Source: Lethocerus indicus (lineage: Eukaryota > Arthropoda > Insecta > Hemiptera > Belostomatidae). From it: a DNA stretch of 64,000 nucleotides. The translations under genes and the position numbers were made by a program. Below the pieces are notes generated by a model. That model had not been told where the DNA came from. It worked only from the letters and a program-made list of their open reading frames with translations, and did no database searches. The stretch is taken from assembly GCA_019843655.1 (NCBI GenBank), contig JACDQD010000008.1:9892442-9956441 (forward strand), read 5' to 3'. Positions 25,272-38,589 of this stretch are shown here, one piece after another. Each line of letters opens with the position of its first letter. Position 1 is the first letter of the stretch.

Positions 25272-28200
25272 CAGCGGGGAATCTCTGTTTTCTCCTGCAC
25301 CCCTTGCAGTATATTCTCTCCCACGGGTCTGATAGCTCCGGTAATTTCCCTGCCGGAATTGTATCCTGCATTTATTAAATTTTCAAGACATATTTCCTTT
25401 TCTGCCGCCCCTCGCCAGAACTGTTCCAAAGGAACCGCTCTCGTATTTAGACCGATCGTACAATTGCCCCCCACGCGCTCGCCGGTTTCCTTTGTTGATT
25501 TCCAACCCGGCGTTTGTATTCATTTGAAAAAAAATCAAGGTATTTGTATGAGAAAGAATACAATTTCTCCTTATAAGGAATATAAATTGTCGGATCTCAT
25601 AACGGACATAATATATATGTTCGTACATTCAGTGCGAATGTACTTCACACGTACGTCATCTAATTGAATTTACGAACGAATAAATAATCGGAATTAACAC
25701 GAAAAAACGTGCGGGCGCTCATATGAAACCAGCCGTACATGCGTGTAGTGCAGGTTAGTATCAGCCCCCGTCGTTCCGCCTCTAATAATAGGATTTTAAT
25801 ATATAATGTACATTAATTATCTCGTAATCCACGGTAAAACACGTTGAATTTACTTTTGTTCTTTCACCGATTGTTGAAGGAATAATTTAATAACGTCCGG
25901 ATACAGCGTTCACACTTAATAAAACATTCGGTTAATGACCATTTTTTTTAAATTTGTATCGTTTCTTCTTATATTTATAGTATCCGTTCATTAGTAGATT
26001 AGTGTTTTCTTTAATCAATACATACCTATCGGGCATTATAAGAACTACTACGTTTCCTGAATGCTGAGACTAGAGAATCTTCGACAGTTACACTGTTTTT
26101 AATTATACAATGTGTACGTTTTACGAATCGTTCGTTCAATTGGGTTGATTGATTTGGTTGAACTGATGAGGATCGAACACATTAGTGTTTCAGTCGTTTC
26201 ACGGTATAGGGAAAAGGGCCGTTCTCCGGTGTTGAGGTCCGAATTGCCGAATGCAAGAGAGAACTATTTGGGGAGGGTGAGCAGTGGGTGTGGTGTACTG
26301 GGGCGTCCCTTTTTAAAGCTGACGGGAGCCGGGGACACAGGGGAAATCCCCTTTAGTCCGAGTGGTCGTGTGTCGCATCCTCCCATCTCGTCCGATATTG
26401 CGTCCAGCGTTCCCGGATTCCGCGTTGAGGTTAGCACTGCCTCCCACAGGGCTCTTCATCCCCCTCTTAAAGGGTTTTAACGCGCTTTAAACGCCTCTGT
26501 TCATACCCCGTAATCGGTTGCCCGCCCTGTAATGCAGCCTTGCATCCCGATAAGCACTCGTCAGGAAATGTGGTTCATTTTGCCAGTGTCCATGGACTGA
26601 ACTTGAAAAATGGTTTTACCTTGTATTTAGCTGAGTGCGAGGGGTTTCGGGAGCTCGCCACCTTCAGTCGCGTTGTCTTCCGTTACATATTTATGGATTT
26701 AACCAATATCCTTCCGAATCTTGGTACAATGCAAGTACAGTCTTGTACCAATTCTACCGTCTTGTATCAATTAACCGGCGTTCTATAAGAAAGAACCGGA
26801 ACGGCAGCTGGTGAGGCACTGACTGATGATGGATGATATGTCGGACCTTGATGATGGAACTAGAAACAATTCTGAAACGTCGTCAGCGGACCAAACCTAA
26901 GAAAGTCCCAGGCGAAAAAGTACTCAACCTTCAAATTTTAAATACTATTTTTAAACCCGATGTAATCGTCGTGTTCAAAAAGCTCTCACTTTTTGAAGAT
27001 TTAATGCGATTATTATATTCCCCTCCTTAATATTCTCAACTCGTATCAATGCAAACGTCGCATTTTAAGATGGTAAACTTTTAATGAAATTACATAAATA
27101 AAAAACATAAAAAATCCTTACGAGCAGTTTCCGTATTAATTGAATTAGTCCACCAGAGGAGTGGACTAAATTTGCCTAATTCGTTCTCGAGGGTATTTGT
27201 CAGGGATGAGGTGCGCACGAACGTTTCGCTGGTTTCAACTGAAAGCCAAATAACCGGTTGAAAAAAACATTGAATGCGGTACACGTGACATTATTCCGTG
27301 GTGCCGTTACCAGGTGGTAGCTTGTGTGACTCAGTGATTTTGAATCATCACGTGTCAGCGTTTTTTACAGCGGTGTCACGCGAAGCCATGCATTAACAAC
27401 ATTAACTGTTACAAAATATCTAACGTGTACAATTCACATAAATACAAGATAGCGCTTTTCTTAAGTGGCATAAACAACATTGCCTCGTATTAATTTATAG
27501 AAACTTTATTTGTATCTTTATCTATGAGTAATTTCAGTTCAATACAGGGATACATATTTTATGGGATGCGTTTTCATAAGGGAGAGTGCTACATTTGACT
27601 AAGTCGAGTTTATGTTGACTAAATTTTTCAATATTTATTGAATGGTATATTTTCCTATAGTAATCTAATATAATATTATACAGTAATATTTCGTCGTAAT
27701 ATTTACCCATCTTTAAAAGCAATACTTTTGTTTTTACACTGGTAAAGGGGCTTCCAACGAATGGTGCCACCAAGTAATATTGCGGTCCGGGCTGGCTATA
27801 AAGGTTGCTTAATTCTCCCAGTACTCAAAAAGTACTCATGACTTCCCGCCCGTTCCCCCTCACCAGCTCCCCGTCTTACCGGCGTTCACGGACTGTCCGA
27901 AAAAAACTTTCGGCTCCGCTTTATCAGTTTTCGAACTATCGGCCGGAGTTTCCGGGGGACAGGGGCCGTTTCAAAAGTTGACCCGGCTCAAAGGGATAAA
28001 CAATTCAATTCCTTTAATGGGGGAGTCCAAGTCGTGCCCCGGCCATCCGTCGTACCCGGCGAACTTGCCCCCGATGAACCATTTACCTGTTACGCTTCAC
28101 GTGACCCTCCCATACCCTTATAAGTGGAGTAAGTTGCAGTTACCGTAAAACAAAGCCCACCAGTTAAGTAAAAATCTAATTATACCGTTATTGTTATGAG

Positions 28201-28769
28201 ATTTCAGTTCAATTAAGGTTTAAATTAAGTCTAATTAATAAAATTAGTTATTAAATTTCCGTGGTCATCATCCTCAGAATAGTATTTGTTTTGACGATGC
28301 CCTCTTAATTGCATAAACGAAGAGGTTAACCGTATTAATGTTATTTCTCGCCCACGAGATTTCAATATTTTGCGAACCAAGAGAATAACATTTACTATAC
28401 ACTATATAATAAAATGAATACATTGAAAAGCTAACAAACGGTTATCGAGTAAAATGTTTGCTAATTTTGTTTACGTTCATTTAAATTATGTTAAAAACGC
28501 ATGAAGTCGTTGATATTGAATTTCATGTATGGCTAATTGAATATTACAGTATGGTTTTGATTCATTTGGCTCGTATGCCAAGTGGAAATTCTCCGTGGTT
28601 TTATCCGTCGAAAGGTTTGAATAAATAAGCAAATATTTCGGCGCGGGAGCAGATAAACATTGACAGAAGGCAGGATGGCAAATTAAAATTTTGATACGGC
28701 CCGACACTGACAAACTCTACAATATAAACTAATTAACGGGGATTCATTTGTTATTTGTATAATATGAAT

Positions 28770-28950
28770 GAGGCATTAATAGGGAGCGACGAATTGAGCT
28801 GAGGGCGGCTCCAGTTTTATACATTAATTAGATTTAATTAAATTGATCCTCATTGTTAATGGCCAAGCTAATAAAGCGGTTAATTGATGCCTTTACAATA
28901 TTCATGAGAAATGGCTGTTTTAGAACATTGAGCCTGATTATTGCTGACGG
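28770..28950. promoter_or_regulatory. Candidate conserved regulatory element with homeodomain and Sox motifs
   Basis: This block is unlike the surrounding sequence. It is of balanced complexity, free of homopolymer runs and dense in developmental factor motifs. TAATTA cores lie at 28825-28830 and 28835-28840, a Sox-type CATTGTT at 28851-28857 (continuing into AATGG), and another TAATTG core at 28881-28886. A forkhead/homeodomain-like TTTACAAT and an ATTCATGAG word follow. Conserved elements of this style cluster in introns of long developmental genes. Conservation itself cannot be seen from one sequence. Confidence 0.35.
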
Positions 28951-31900
28951 GCCGGCAGTGAGTTACTCCGTCGTCAAGATGGAACGGACCCAAATTGTTT
29001 CGATGTTTGAATAATTTATTTCTATCTATACTGGAATATGTCTCGTAAATATTTGTTCGGTTATTTTTCGGTTTTGTTTGATGCAGGCACTACGGATTTA
29101 ATCTCACCAGTTTAAAATACTTGGGGCAAAGCCTCACAGTGGTATATTGGGCTATGTATTGGTCTCTATCCAACTATTGGTCCGGTTTCCACGTTAGCGA
29201 AATATACAATGGTGTGGGATATAATGCGAATTTAGTAATAGTGTGGGAAAAGTAGTTCACGGGAAATACCATATTTAGCTCTCTATATAAAGGACGGAAT
29301 ATTGATAGTCCTTTATTCGCGTACACTTTTGATGATTAATTCAAATAATGCTGCTCACTTTGATTATTCACAATTAACGATTAATTATCAGAAACCGGAT
29401 TATTTGCTGGTTAACTAATGATTTCGCTACGAAACTGTAATTATCCTAAACCTACGTGGTGCAGTTTTTAAATGTCAGAACAAGCGCCTGTTAAACGCGA
29501 ATATGATAATATGTATCAGCTTATTCAAGAAGTATCTTTGACTGTTATTATTGTTCGGTGCGACTGTTGTATCACCGGCGCAATCGATGATGTTTTAATG
29601 AGCTCGGAACAACTTGCGTAACGGGCTAATTAATGGGAGGGAGGTTCGTACTTAGACGGCGGGTGGGACAGGAGGCGGCTCAATTACCGTGCTCCGTATT
29701 TATCCGGCGGTGATGATTAACTGAAACTTGTACAGTCTCAGACCAAACAGGGAAGCGTTGTCACGGGCCGAGACCGCAGCGATAGTAACGCTCGATTCCG
29801 CCGACGATATTCAGACGAATAACGTCCCGACTTGCAAGCGCCCCTTCTAGTCAATATCGCCATTACAATTCTCCATACATTATGCTCGGACTTGGAACGC
29901 ACGTCGGGTGAAAATCGTGGTTTGCCAATAAGAAATATGCATAGAAAGTACATTCATGTTTATACACTTAAAAATCATAAATCTAAATACCTTTTTAATT
30001 CAGTTATAGAAAACAAATTATTTTACACATAAAATCATCTTTAAGAACAATCTTCCTCAGCAGTTTCCTGTGCTACTGTTTACGTCCTTTAGGAGTTATA
30101 GTTTATAATTTCAATTACCCGTATCTTTATTATGATGGAGATTAACAGTAACCATGTGAACATTGTGTTGTTGTTTAAGATATTAAATGACATAAAAAGA
30201 ACGCTCTTTACGATGGTTTTACTTTCGATATACTTTCACTTTCACCAGAGAAAAACTGTTCCGGTTTTAACTTCTTAAACGACAGGTCATGTTCCGGGTA
30301 AGAAACGTTTCTAAAAACGGCCCTAGCGCCATTATTGCCGTCCGATTCCAGTTTATGGATTTGGGTCAGTCGTATGCCGAGTGCCGGTAGATGGGGGCGG
30401 GGGGTCCTGTTGATTATATTGTCAGCCCGACCGCCCCCGCCCTGCCTCTCCTTACATTGTGATGGATGCCGCCCATTTCGCCGCGGCTCTAATTTACATC
30501 GTTGCACGCAACTATTATTATACGTAATTGTGGTCTTTCGCGTTTCATCGCGGACACGAACAGGAAGGCGGCCCCTTCCTAAACAAAGAGGTTTTCAAAG
30601 GGTAGGTCAGCAATAACGTCGGGTCGACATCGCGTTTCGGGGGCGGTCGGCAGGGGTTAATAAACTGTCAGACTGGACTATGTCTATTACACAGAAATTT
30701 GGAGTATGCTCACACCTGATTATATTCTTGGATTCCTTTTCGGAAGGTATATTTATTTTACTAGAATCAATTCATCCATTTATGAGGGATGTGCGATGAT
30801 AAGGATTTTTATTCCATCCTTCGCCTCTAGTCTTCCAGTTTTTGGAAGAACTAGGTGAGGTTTTCCCACTATATTTTGTCTACGTTGTTAAACTTATAGG
30901 ATAGATCAAAGTACCAGATTTTTTGCCTTCCCATTAATTGTGGCATCTGGAGATGTCTGAAATACATATTTGAATGAATTCGTGTGTTAGTATAACATTA
31001 AGTTTCTTTCCCGCTTATAGACTACGATACAACTATAGCTTATGTTTGAATTTGCTTAAAGAGTAAGATATTCTGTACATTTCTGTTCTATCATTAAGTG
31101 ATATCCTCACTTGATTAACAGGATTCTAGAATATTCCGGAAGGTCTCAACGCATCATTGGTATTACTGACGGCTATTGGGTGCCCCCTCGGGCTTTGCCG
31201 GCAACGTGAATTGCTTTGTTAATTGGCGCGGATTAAAATCAGATGGGACGAGGAAGTTTGACGGGCGTTTTAAAACCTTGGTTGGGCGGGGACGGGCGCG
31301 TTGTCTATTCGGGTGTAAGGCGGGGGTTTAGCACCGGCGAGGGTGCTTACAGCGGGCCCTCGGTACACAACTAATTATAGAAGATTAATTAGTATGGGCC
31401 CGAAGTAAGGGGGTGTAATTGCTGAGCGGTGGGGGGTGGGGCAAGGTGGTCGGGTATTAGTCTTGCAGGTAAACTAATTTAAATTACGCTTTTTTATTGG
31501 GGCTAATTAGATCGGGGGAGCGGAGCACCGAGTTTCGACGCCGCTATCCGAATTATTTATGCGGCTCTATAGACCATCCTTAAATTTATGACTGTTTTCT
31601 TACGCGCATTAACGCCGTATGAATTACCGACTTCGAATTCGCTGATCCGGGTTCGAAGGTTTAATACCTGTTGAAACTACACTAAAAACGTATAATAGTT
31701 GTAATTTAGAATTTCGCAGGGTATTCAAAACGTATTTAATGTTCTAACGTTTTACATAGCTTTGAATATTTTTTCATATTCTTATTATTATGTAATGTTG
31801 AGCGCAATTTGACTTCTAACCCTGACTATCCGTTTCACGGGATTTATAAAAAATAATTGCGACATTAAAATTTAATAAAGGCACTGGAGTTTGTTTACAT

Positions 31901-34900
31901 GCTCGTTTGATCATTTGAAATTTGCAAGTAAAGGAAAATTCGTTCCTCCGACGGGATTTCATTTACGGCGCTAAGCTATTCCGGACTTCATTCGCCGGTG
32001 CCCTACGGATTTACCCTTCAATTATTCCTTCTCCGGAACCTATTTCCATTACGTCCGTTGTGCGTTATATCTGTTTTAAAATCGTTCTATTTATTCTGGG
32101 GAATATATTTATTTCTAGTAAATATATTTTGATGCTTCGTGTTGCTCGGAGGCGGTAAATCCGTACGTCACTATATTCCTGTTCGTAGCTGAAAAATATA
32201 GTTCACCCTCGAATACAGCATACTCGAATCGAGGTATAATAACTAGTTTCCTAGGCAACACGACAGATTTTCGTGTTTCGAAGCATGTAAATATATAAGC
32301 AGAAAATATACTGGAGTTTATTTTAGGTAGTTTGAAGGGTTTCTGTGAAAACCGTGTCCAGATGTTCGAAATGAATCCATGATGTAATCTTTAACGAATG
32401 CCATGGTATTCATTCATAAGCATATCTGTCATTATAGTGTCCTGACTTCTACTGTAATCATACTGAATAATACAGTATTTTAGGTTAATTGACAGATTGC
32501 CGTACTGGTCAATAGGCGATAGGTAACGTCGTTCGTTCCTCTCGGAGGGCCCGCCCCTTTCGATTTTCGCCGGCGTATTTCATACGGCCTGGTGGTAAGA
32601 GATATACCTGTTTGGTTGGTATAGGGGGGTTCTTTCACGACCCCCCCCCTCTCTCTCGTCGCAAGAGTGTTTGCCCCGTGCCTGTCCCCGTGTGGGTTCT
32701 CCCCTCGGACGTGACACTCGAGCAGGAATGCCCGAGAGTTTCACCGCCGCCTTTTTGTAGTATTGCCGCGCGTCATCCACACCCCTTCCGATGAAAGCAA
32801 TAACGGAATGTACGAATTTTTTTGGGGCGCGCCCAAAAAAAATTTCTTTTAATTATTTGAAGAACCTTATCAATGTGAAACATCCGGATTCGGTACATTT
32901 TCTTCTTATAACTCATTAACGTTTAATGTTTTACGATACGTCTAATTTGTTCTACGAGTGTACAAGGACAGGATGTTAAAATTGGAAAATTGACATTATA
33001 GCATAGTTTACAATCAATAATGAAACACGTTATTTTCGTTGTTCATAGTTGGAATGATGGCTGGCGCACAGAAAAGGAAATACGATTCGAATAACAGGAT
33101 CAACTTATTACGAATAACGAAATGAATAATATGTAATTTATGCTTCGAAATGCTTTGATAGGCAATTTCTGGACGGTATTTCGTTTCCTTCCAGTTTTCT
33201 TGCCTCGAATAAAAGTGCGCGGAGCGCAGATAGGCGTAGGGAATTGGGGGGCCGGGAGTGGCCACGTGGAATAGTCACGCATGGGCCCTCGGTCACGTAG
33301 TACGGCCCACTAAGTGAAACCCGGCGGGCCCCGGGGCCGAAACAGAAACCCTCCCCTCCGGTCCCTTTGTACCGGTAAGTCCCCGGTGAAAAATTAATAG
33401 GGAAAACTCTCTTTCCGGGGATATCCTAAAAATCCGCCTCCTGAAATATGCAGCTTCATATTTCTCGGCGGGGGTTTCAGCGGCATTGGTTTATTGGGAA
33501 AGGGGGTCGGATATCCGCCGGTTTAGTTGGAATTTAATTCCCGGATCGTGAACAATTGATGGGATTTCTGCGTCAGTCAGGCGTGAGCCTTCCTCAAACG
33601 GCCGAATTATATTCCCGGGCCTCTCGATGCGCTTTATCTCTACGTTTACGTGCAGCCCATAAAGTGATGCGACTTATATCGCATGGTAAGCCTTTGAAAT
33701 TCAACTAAAATTGAGTACTTATTCTACCCGACGGATATGAGATTATAGAGGGACGTACCGGTACGAGAACTTTCTTGGAAACCTTTTACTAATTTAAGAT
33801 ACGGTTACATTGATCATCACTCTTGCGATCTTCTGTATTATAGGAATTAGAGCGTTCGGTAAAAACAACAGATATTCATCAATCATTAGTTCCTTAGAAA
33901 GGACCTAAATCCTAAATTGTGCTACCGAATGACAGACGTAATTGAATGGGTCAATGATATGTAGAGTATAGATCACTGGCAGGCTTATGCGGAATGTGTC
34001 AATGTGGGCTTAACTGTAATTGATAGTGTCATATATAGCGAGGTTGACCGGGGAGTAAACGGGCCCAGGTCAGCCGGTTCTCATCGCCTTCCAGTAGTGC
34101 CATATCTAGTCACGCAAATCGACCACATATTTTGTAATTTAAATCCGCCCTTATTAATTGCCGCCGGTTTTACCACTTTATTGTAGAACAAAGTTGGTAA
34201 GTAGATTTCGGTCGAGCCCTCGCTTCTCGGTGTACCGCCCGTTTTCTGTTGCCTTGGAAACTATTTTCGGGGGAGGGGGACTTTCACGTTCGGCTTGCTG
34301 AAGGTAGGGGAGAGAGAGAGTTAGCTTTTTATCTCGGTCCCGAGCGTTACGAGTTTTTAATAAGGAGCTGCCCCTCGACTGGGGCGAGCTCCTTTTACCG
34401 CGGGATTATGCGCGGCTACCTCCTGTATTGGATCTAGGAAACTCTCCAGGGGCGAAAAGTCGTAACTGTTGTTAAGACCCGATAACCGTCCGGCGTTTTA
34501 ATATGAAGGGCGGATCCCTTTTCGACTTGTAGGGGAGGAAGTAAAAAAATATAGGCGGGCTTTACGAAAATTAATAAGGAACCTCCAAAATTTTCTCCGC
34601 CGGTATTTCCGGTATTCTCGAATACCGCAAATAAAGTCTTCGGTCGCAATAAAAGGTTCGGTTTAATTTATTAATAAAAACGAGCTCAGTTTATATTTTC
34701 ATACACAACTCCCTCACGGCCATTATACTTGGCCGAATTGGGGCTTTAAGCCGGCCGAGCATAGGCGGCGGTCTGGGCGATAAAACGAGGGCTGAAATTC
34801 GGCGCCTCGTGGGGCCCCCAAACAGCGGGCCACGATGGGCGGCTTCATGCCCAAGGACGACACTAAAGTCCCTGTTAATCCCTCCGTATGAAGTTATAAC

Positions 34901-36764
34901 TCTCGAGGCTTTCAGTGGGGGGCGCCGTTCCGTTCTCAATCTCGAGTCTATTGCCGGCTCACAAACGACAATGGCTGTCGTTAATATGTCAACTTCACAG
35001 TCTCCGGCTATGAATAGCTTTTGATACGACACCCGATAGGAATTTAAGGAGGTAATGTTACAGTGAGCGTATAAAAGTGAATCCTTTTGACACTTAGAAT
35101 ATCATAACGTTGTTCTATTTAATTACAATTCACTGTTTATTCGTACATTAGAAGTATCGAATTTCGAGCAATAACGAGATCGTGATTAATGAGTGTATAC
35201 ACCGGAGGTTGGAAAAAAAATCGCCGATTCCGTATGAGCTTAGTAATGACACTGCTGAAATAAAATCAGTGTAAAGATTTTCTTAATTTTACCGTGCATT
35301 ATTGTCACAGTGTGTTACCTGTTAAAGAAGGTAACAACTTTTCCTTATAAAAGGCAATTTTCTTTTCATATAAAACAAACGGCCGTAATCCGATCGCGAC
35401 AATAACCCTTCTTAAAACGGGGCCACTTTTCAAACTTGTTCCCGAAATAAGACAGTTATATTTAGCATGTCTCGGTATGGTGTGGAGGGCGGGGTGGCAG
35501 GAGCCGTTTTAAATCTGAAAATAATCGCCGTTTCGCGTGTTTACACCTGTTGGCAGTCGGAGTGGACGCGTCGGCCATTAAGTCCACGCGTTTTACAGTC
35601 CCCCCCGTTCGGGCGACACGCTGCGGTGGAAGCGCCCCCGCCGCGGAGGGGGGAAATGAAAATAAAAACAAAATTAAGTCTTCGGCCTAATAACACCGGG
35701 TCTGTATTAACCTGCCCTGTTATCCCGGCTGTGGCAATTAACGCATTGTTTGCCCTGTGCTCGGCGCGGCGTTTTCGGTCCGCCGTATGAGCGTCCTACT
35801 TCGCCCGGGGGCTGGAATTAATTGCGATTGATTTGCTATGTTGATTTGTCCCATTTGGCGTGACGTGGGCGTGCCCGCTTCGTTTCGTATGGAGATGAAT
35901 TGGCCGGCGACGCCGATAGCTCTGTGAGTTACGACCCGACACGTTCCCTAATTTCCGTTAGATAAATTAATTATCACTTTGAATTTTCACACTCCATCCC
36001 CGGTGTTCACAACGCGACTACTCTAAAATTAAATAATCCTGGACTTAGACTCATTTAAACTAAATTGGTTGTTTTAATATATTTACAAAATATTATTCGA
36101 CGATGCAAATGTTGTTACAACAATGAGGGAAAATATGAATAACTTCGATGAATGGTAGTTCTGTATTATTGCACTGTAGTTAACCATCCTGGCACACTAT
36201 TATAGAATGATTCGGGTTTCGAAATTGCGGTCCTACCTATAGCTGATGACAAATCAGACTACTGATTTTAATTTCATCAACATTAATTAAGAGAAATGTG
36301 CATTGTGAAATGATTTCAGGAATCCTCGACTAATAACACGCTTTCTTCTGAAAATTAAAATTTAGCGGATCACAGCCAAATCCAGAAAGCGAAACACTTC
36401 GCGAAAAACATCAATTCTAATACTTTGATTTTAACACTGTCTCTTATTTTGTTCAGATTGGTTTAATCTGGGGATCCGATTTATGTAGCCACCCCTGTTT
36501 TTATTTTATTTTTATTTTCAGTCTTGGCATAGACGAAATATCTCCATTTTGTTTTTAGTCTGGTTTACGCCTCTATAAACAATTTACTTCGTGCCGTTTC
36601 TTAATCCGGTCGCAAATCTCGAAAGTATTCCAATCCTCTCCAGTGTTTTTTTATCATATCTTTCAAACGCGGCCCTAAAGAAAATTACGACGACGTTAAA
36701 TTTTAATTTTATTAAGAGATCAGGATTAACACCGTAGTTTGAAATAATTAATATATTCCTCCAT
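28951..36764. other. Non-coding sequence, candidate intron segment
   Basis: No supportable gene. GC islands lie near 30330-30660, 31160-31480, 32530-32800, 33230-33660, 34200-34420, 34730-34960 and 35490-35910. The remainder is AT-rich. A weak + strand fused acceptor-donor lies at 31468|31469 but has a poor pyrimidine tract. A minus-strand analogue at about 35318 (GTAACA donor) is also weak. Confidence 0.55.
32815..32844. repeat. Near-perfect palindrome with GC core and A/T arms
   Basis: A T7 run, a single extra G, the self-complementary core GGGCGCGCCC and an A8 run make a roughly 30-nt quasi-palindrome. One base is unpaired in the centre-left and one in the A run. It could extrude as a cruciform or mark a recent palindromic mutation event. 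There is no coding context. Confidence 0.7.
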
Positions 36765-36990
36765 TTGCGACATCAGCGCGGGGCGATTCAAAGTGCGGCG
36801 CATTATAACTTGGCTAATGAATTAATATTTTACGGTTCTGGGGTGGAAGGTGGGCCCGCGATAAATGCTTCAATTCATTTACTTGGACAGTTGTTTCATC
36901 TTTGTTTTATGCAAAGTGCTGCTTTGTAATTCGGACAAAAACCCGGATAAAGTTGCGCGGAAAAATTGGGTGAGATTCGCGATCCAATTT
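36765..36990. promoter_or_regulatory. Candidate enhancer with Sox-POU composite site
   Basis: This is a complex, motif-rich block. The clearest element is CTTTGTT (36900-36906), two bases, then ATGCAAAG (36909-36916), a Sox site followed by a POU octamer-like site in the order and orientation of known Sox-Oct composite elements. A second Sox-like CTTTGT lies about 16 bases downstream (36922-36927), and TAATGAATTA lies upstream near 36818. In insects the matching factors would be SoxB and POU III proteins; this is inference from motifs only. Confidence 0.35.
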
Positions 36991-38389
36991 TGTATATAGT
37001 ACTCAATCTGCGGTTATTGCAGAGGCCATATTTATTTATGTTTTTCGTATAGATATCATTGCTCAAGAGAATAATAATAATTTGAATAATGTTATATAAT
37101 AATTCGCAATTTCATTTTTAATGTGTATTATAAGAGTTGTTAGAGCTTAGTTACTATTGAAGAGGCTTGATCTTCTTGCCGAAGGTGATAATATTTAGAG
37201 CATCGGATGTCTGCGATCGAGAACTTGACCCGGAAGTCGTTTAAACGGTTTACCCCGTTCCACATATTATCGTGCGGGGGCATTAGGGGTTGGGTTGGTT
37301 TGGTTCCTTTGGCTGTGGAAATGGTCGGGTGGATTGGGGGAGGTGAGGGTGGGGTTATGGGACGCCCCTATTGTCGCCGCTATTTACTGCCCGACTTTTA
37401 TTAGTCAGCCTCCGACACGGCTCGACCGTTGTTACGTGTCGGTCGGGGCAACCTCTCCACGTTTTATATGCGCGTTTAGCGCCGTTTAACACCTTCGATT
37501 CGGTTCTGTTTCCGAGACCGAAAAGGGAATGTTTCCTCGTGTCTTCGTAGTCTACAGGTGCTTCGAGCTTTATCGGTGGTAGTTAATTCGTGAAGGCTCC
37601 TTTGTCGTTCCGTCCTATGGAAGAGATGTAATTCTTGAAGCTCTGACCTAAAATTTTCCTAGCATTTTTAGCTACGTATTTCAATTTTAAGGTCTAAAAA
37701 AATTATGGATTTATTGAATAAAAAGATGAAACAAATGTTTCTTTCATGTTATAAAACATGAAGTTCCGTGCATTCAATATGATGAAATACAGCGGATTAA
37801 ACAAAGATTTTCGTGTCCCTCAAGATATTTTCCAGTTAGTATTAAAATTTCATCCAGACGGGGAGACACAGTTGAGAATAGGTAAAAAATATAAAAACAT
37901 CAGGAGTGGTCAGGGATTACAAATTTTAATTTAAGGAAAATTCGGTGGCGGACAGAACTAAATTAAAGATGATAACCCCAATAACTGCTGAAAAATTTAA
38001 TTAAATTGATTGGAAATTTTGAAAATACCAAAAGAATTCCTTAATCAAAAATAATAACAGTGATCTAACTTTTAAAATCACGAAACTTTCAATTACAGAA
38101 TATAATCAGTTCAAAAATACAGACAAAGCAAGCTAGAGATGATGTACACACGGGTGGTAGATATATTTTTCTATTCCTTTTGAAATATTGGGTCATTAGT
38201 TTATGCGCTGGCTCATTTGGAAGCTGTTCTAAAGTAATTTCAGGATTAGGCTCAGTTTTACTGGAATAGTTGCCTCATTTTTTCCTTTGCTAGATTTTAT
38301 GCTCGAAAGCCAGCTATAAAGGTTTAAACCGCCTCGGGCTAAATTAAATTTGCGAATTACGACCTCATGATTCTCCTCGAGTTTGCAGT

Positions 38390-38530
38390 TGCATTATCTT
38401 CATATCCCCATTCCCATTATCTCGCCGAGATAATTGCCACCATCCCCTTATCCTCATTGCCAGGTTCTTATATCGCTTCGGGTAGCATATAGATAAATGG
38501 GTTTTGTGAAATATCACACGTTTTCGTCGT
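38390..38530. promoter_or_regulatory. Cluster of GATA-factor motifs with a perfect palindrome
   Basis: Several GATA-type sites occur within about 110 bp: TTATCT near 38395, the palindrome ATTATCTCG-C-CGAGATAAT (38416-38434), CTTATCC at 38447-38453, and AGATAA at about 38491-38496. The palindrome has two inverted GATA sites with 9-bp arms around one base. Tight paired GATA sites are typical of GATA-dependent enhancers. Function and conservation are not shown. Confidence 0.4.
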
Positions 38531-38589
38531 TATTAAACGATCGATTATTATTTGGGACACTCTCAAAGTGACATTGCGGCTAACATATT

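Larger units (their letters stand above)
16676..28769. other. Non-coding sequence, candidate intron segment
   Basis: No supportable gene. GC islands occur near 18600-18900, 19900-20200, 20690-20900, 21240-21560, 22230-22350, 22720-22960, 23600-23750, 24590-24780, 25140-25510, 26220-26470 and 27830-28110, with AT-rich DNA between them. Isolated acceptor-like sequences occur, such as a pyrimidine tract ending in CACAG at 21830 and another ending in CGCAG at 24351. Neither is followed by a convincing coding exon and donor. A near-duplicate AT-rich word (ATTATTAAATAAAT) lies at about 17620-17655. Confidence 0.55.

Noticed and set aside
26826..26900. Acidic peptide MMDDMSDLDDGTRNNSETSS before a stop
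   Set aside because: It resembles the N-terminus of a transcription factor at first sight, but the frame stops after about 25 codons without a usable donor, and the upstream context shows no promoter.
31441..31474. Fused TTGCAG and GTAAAC at 31468|31469
   Set aside because: The upstream sequence is G-rich with almost no polypyrimidine tract, and the donor is weak.
35310..35340. Minus-strand fused acceptor-donor (TTTAACAG then GTAACA)
   Set aside because: The donor is weak and it is on the opposite strand from the exon. The match partly reflects a short GTTACC/GGTAAC inverted repeat.
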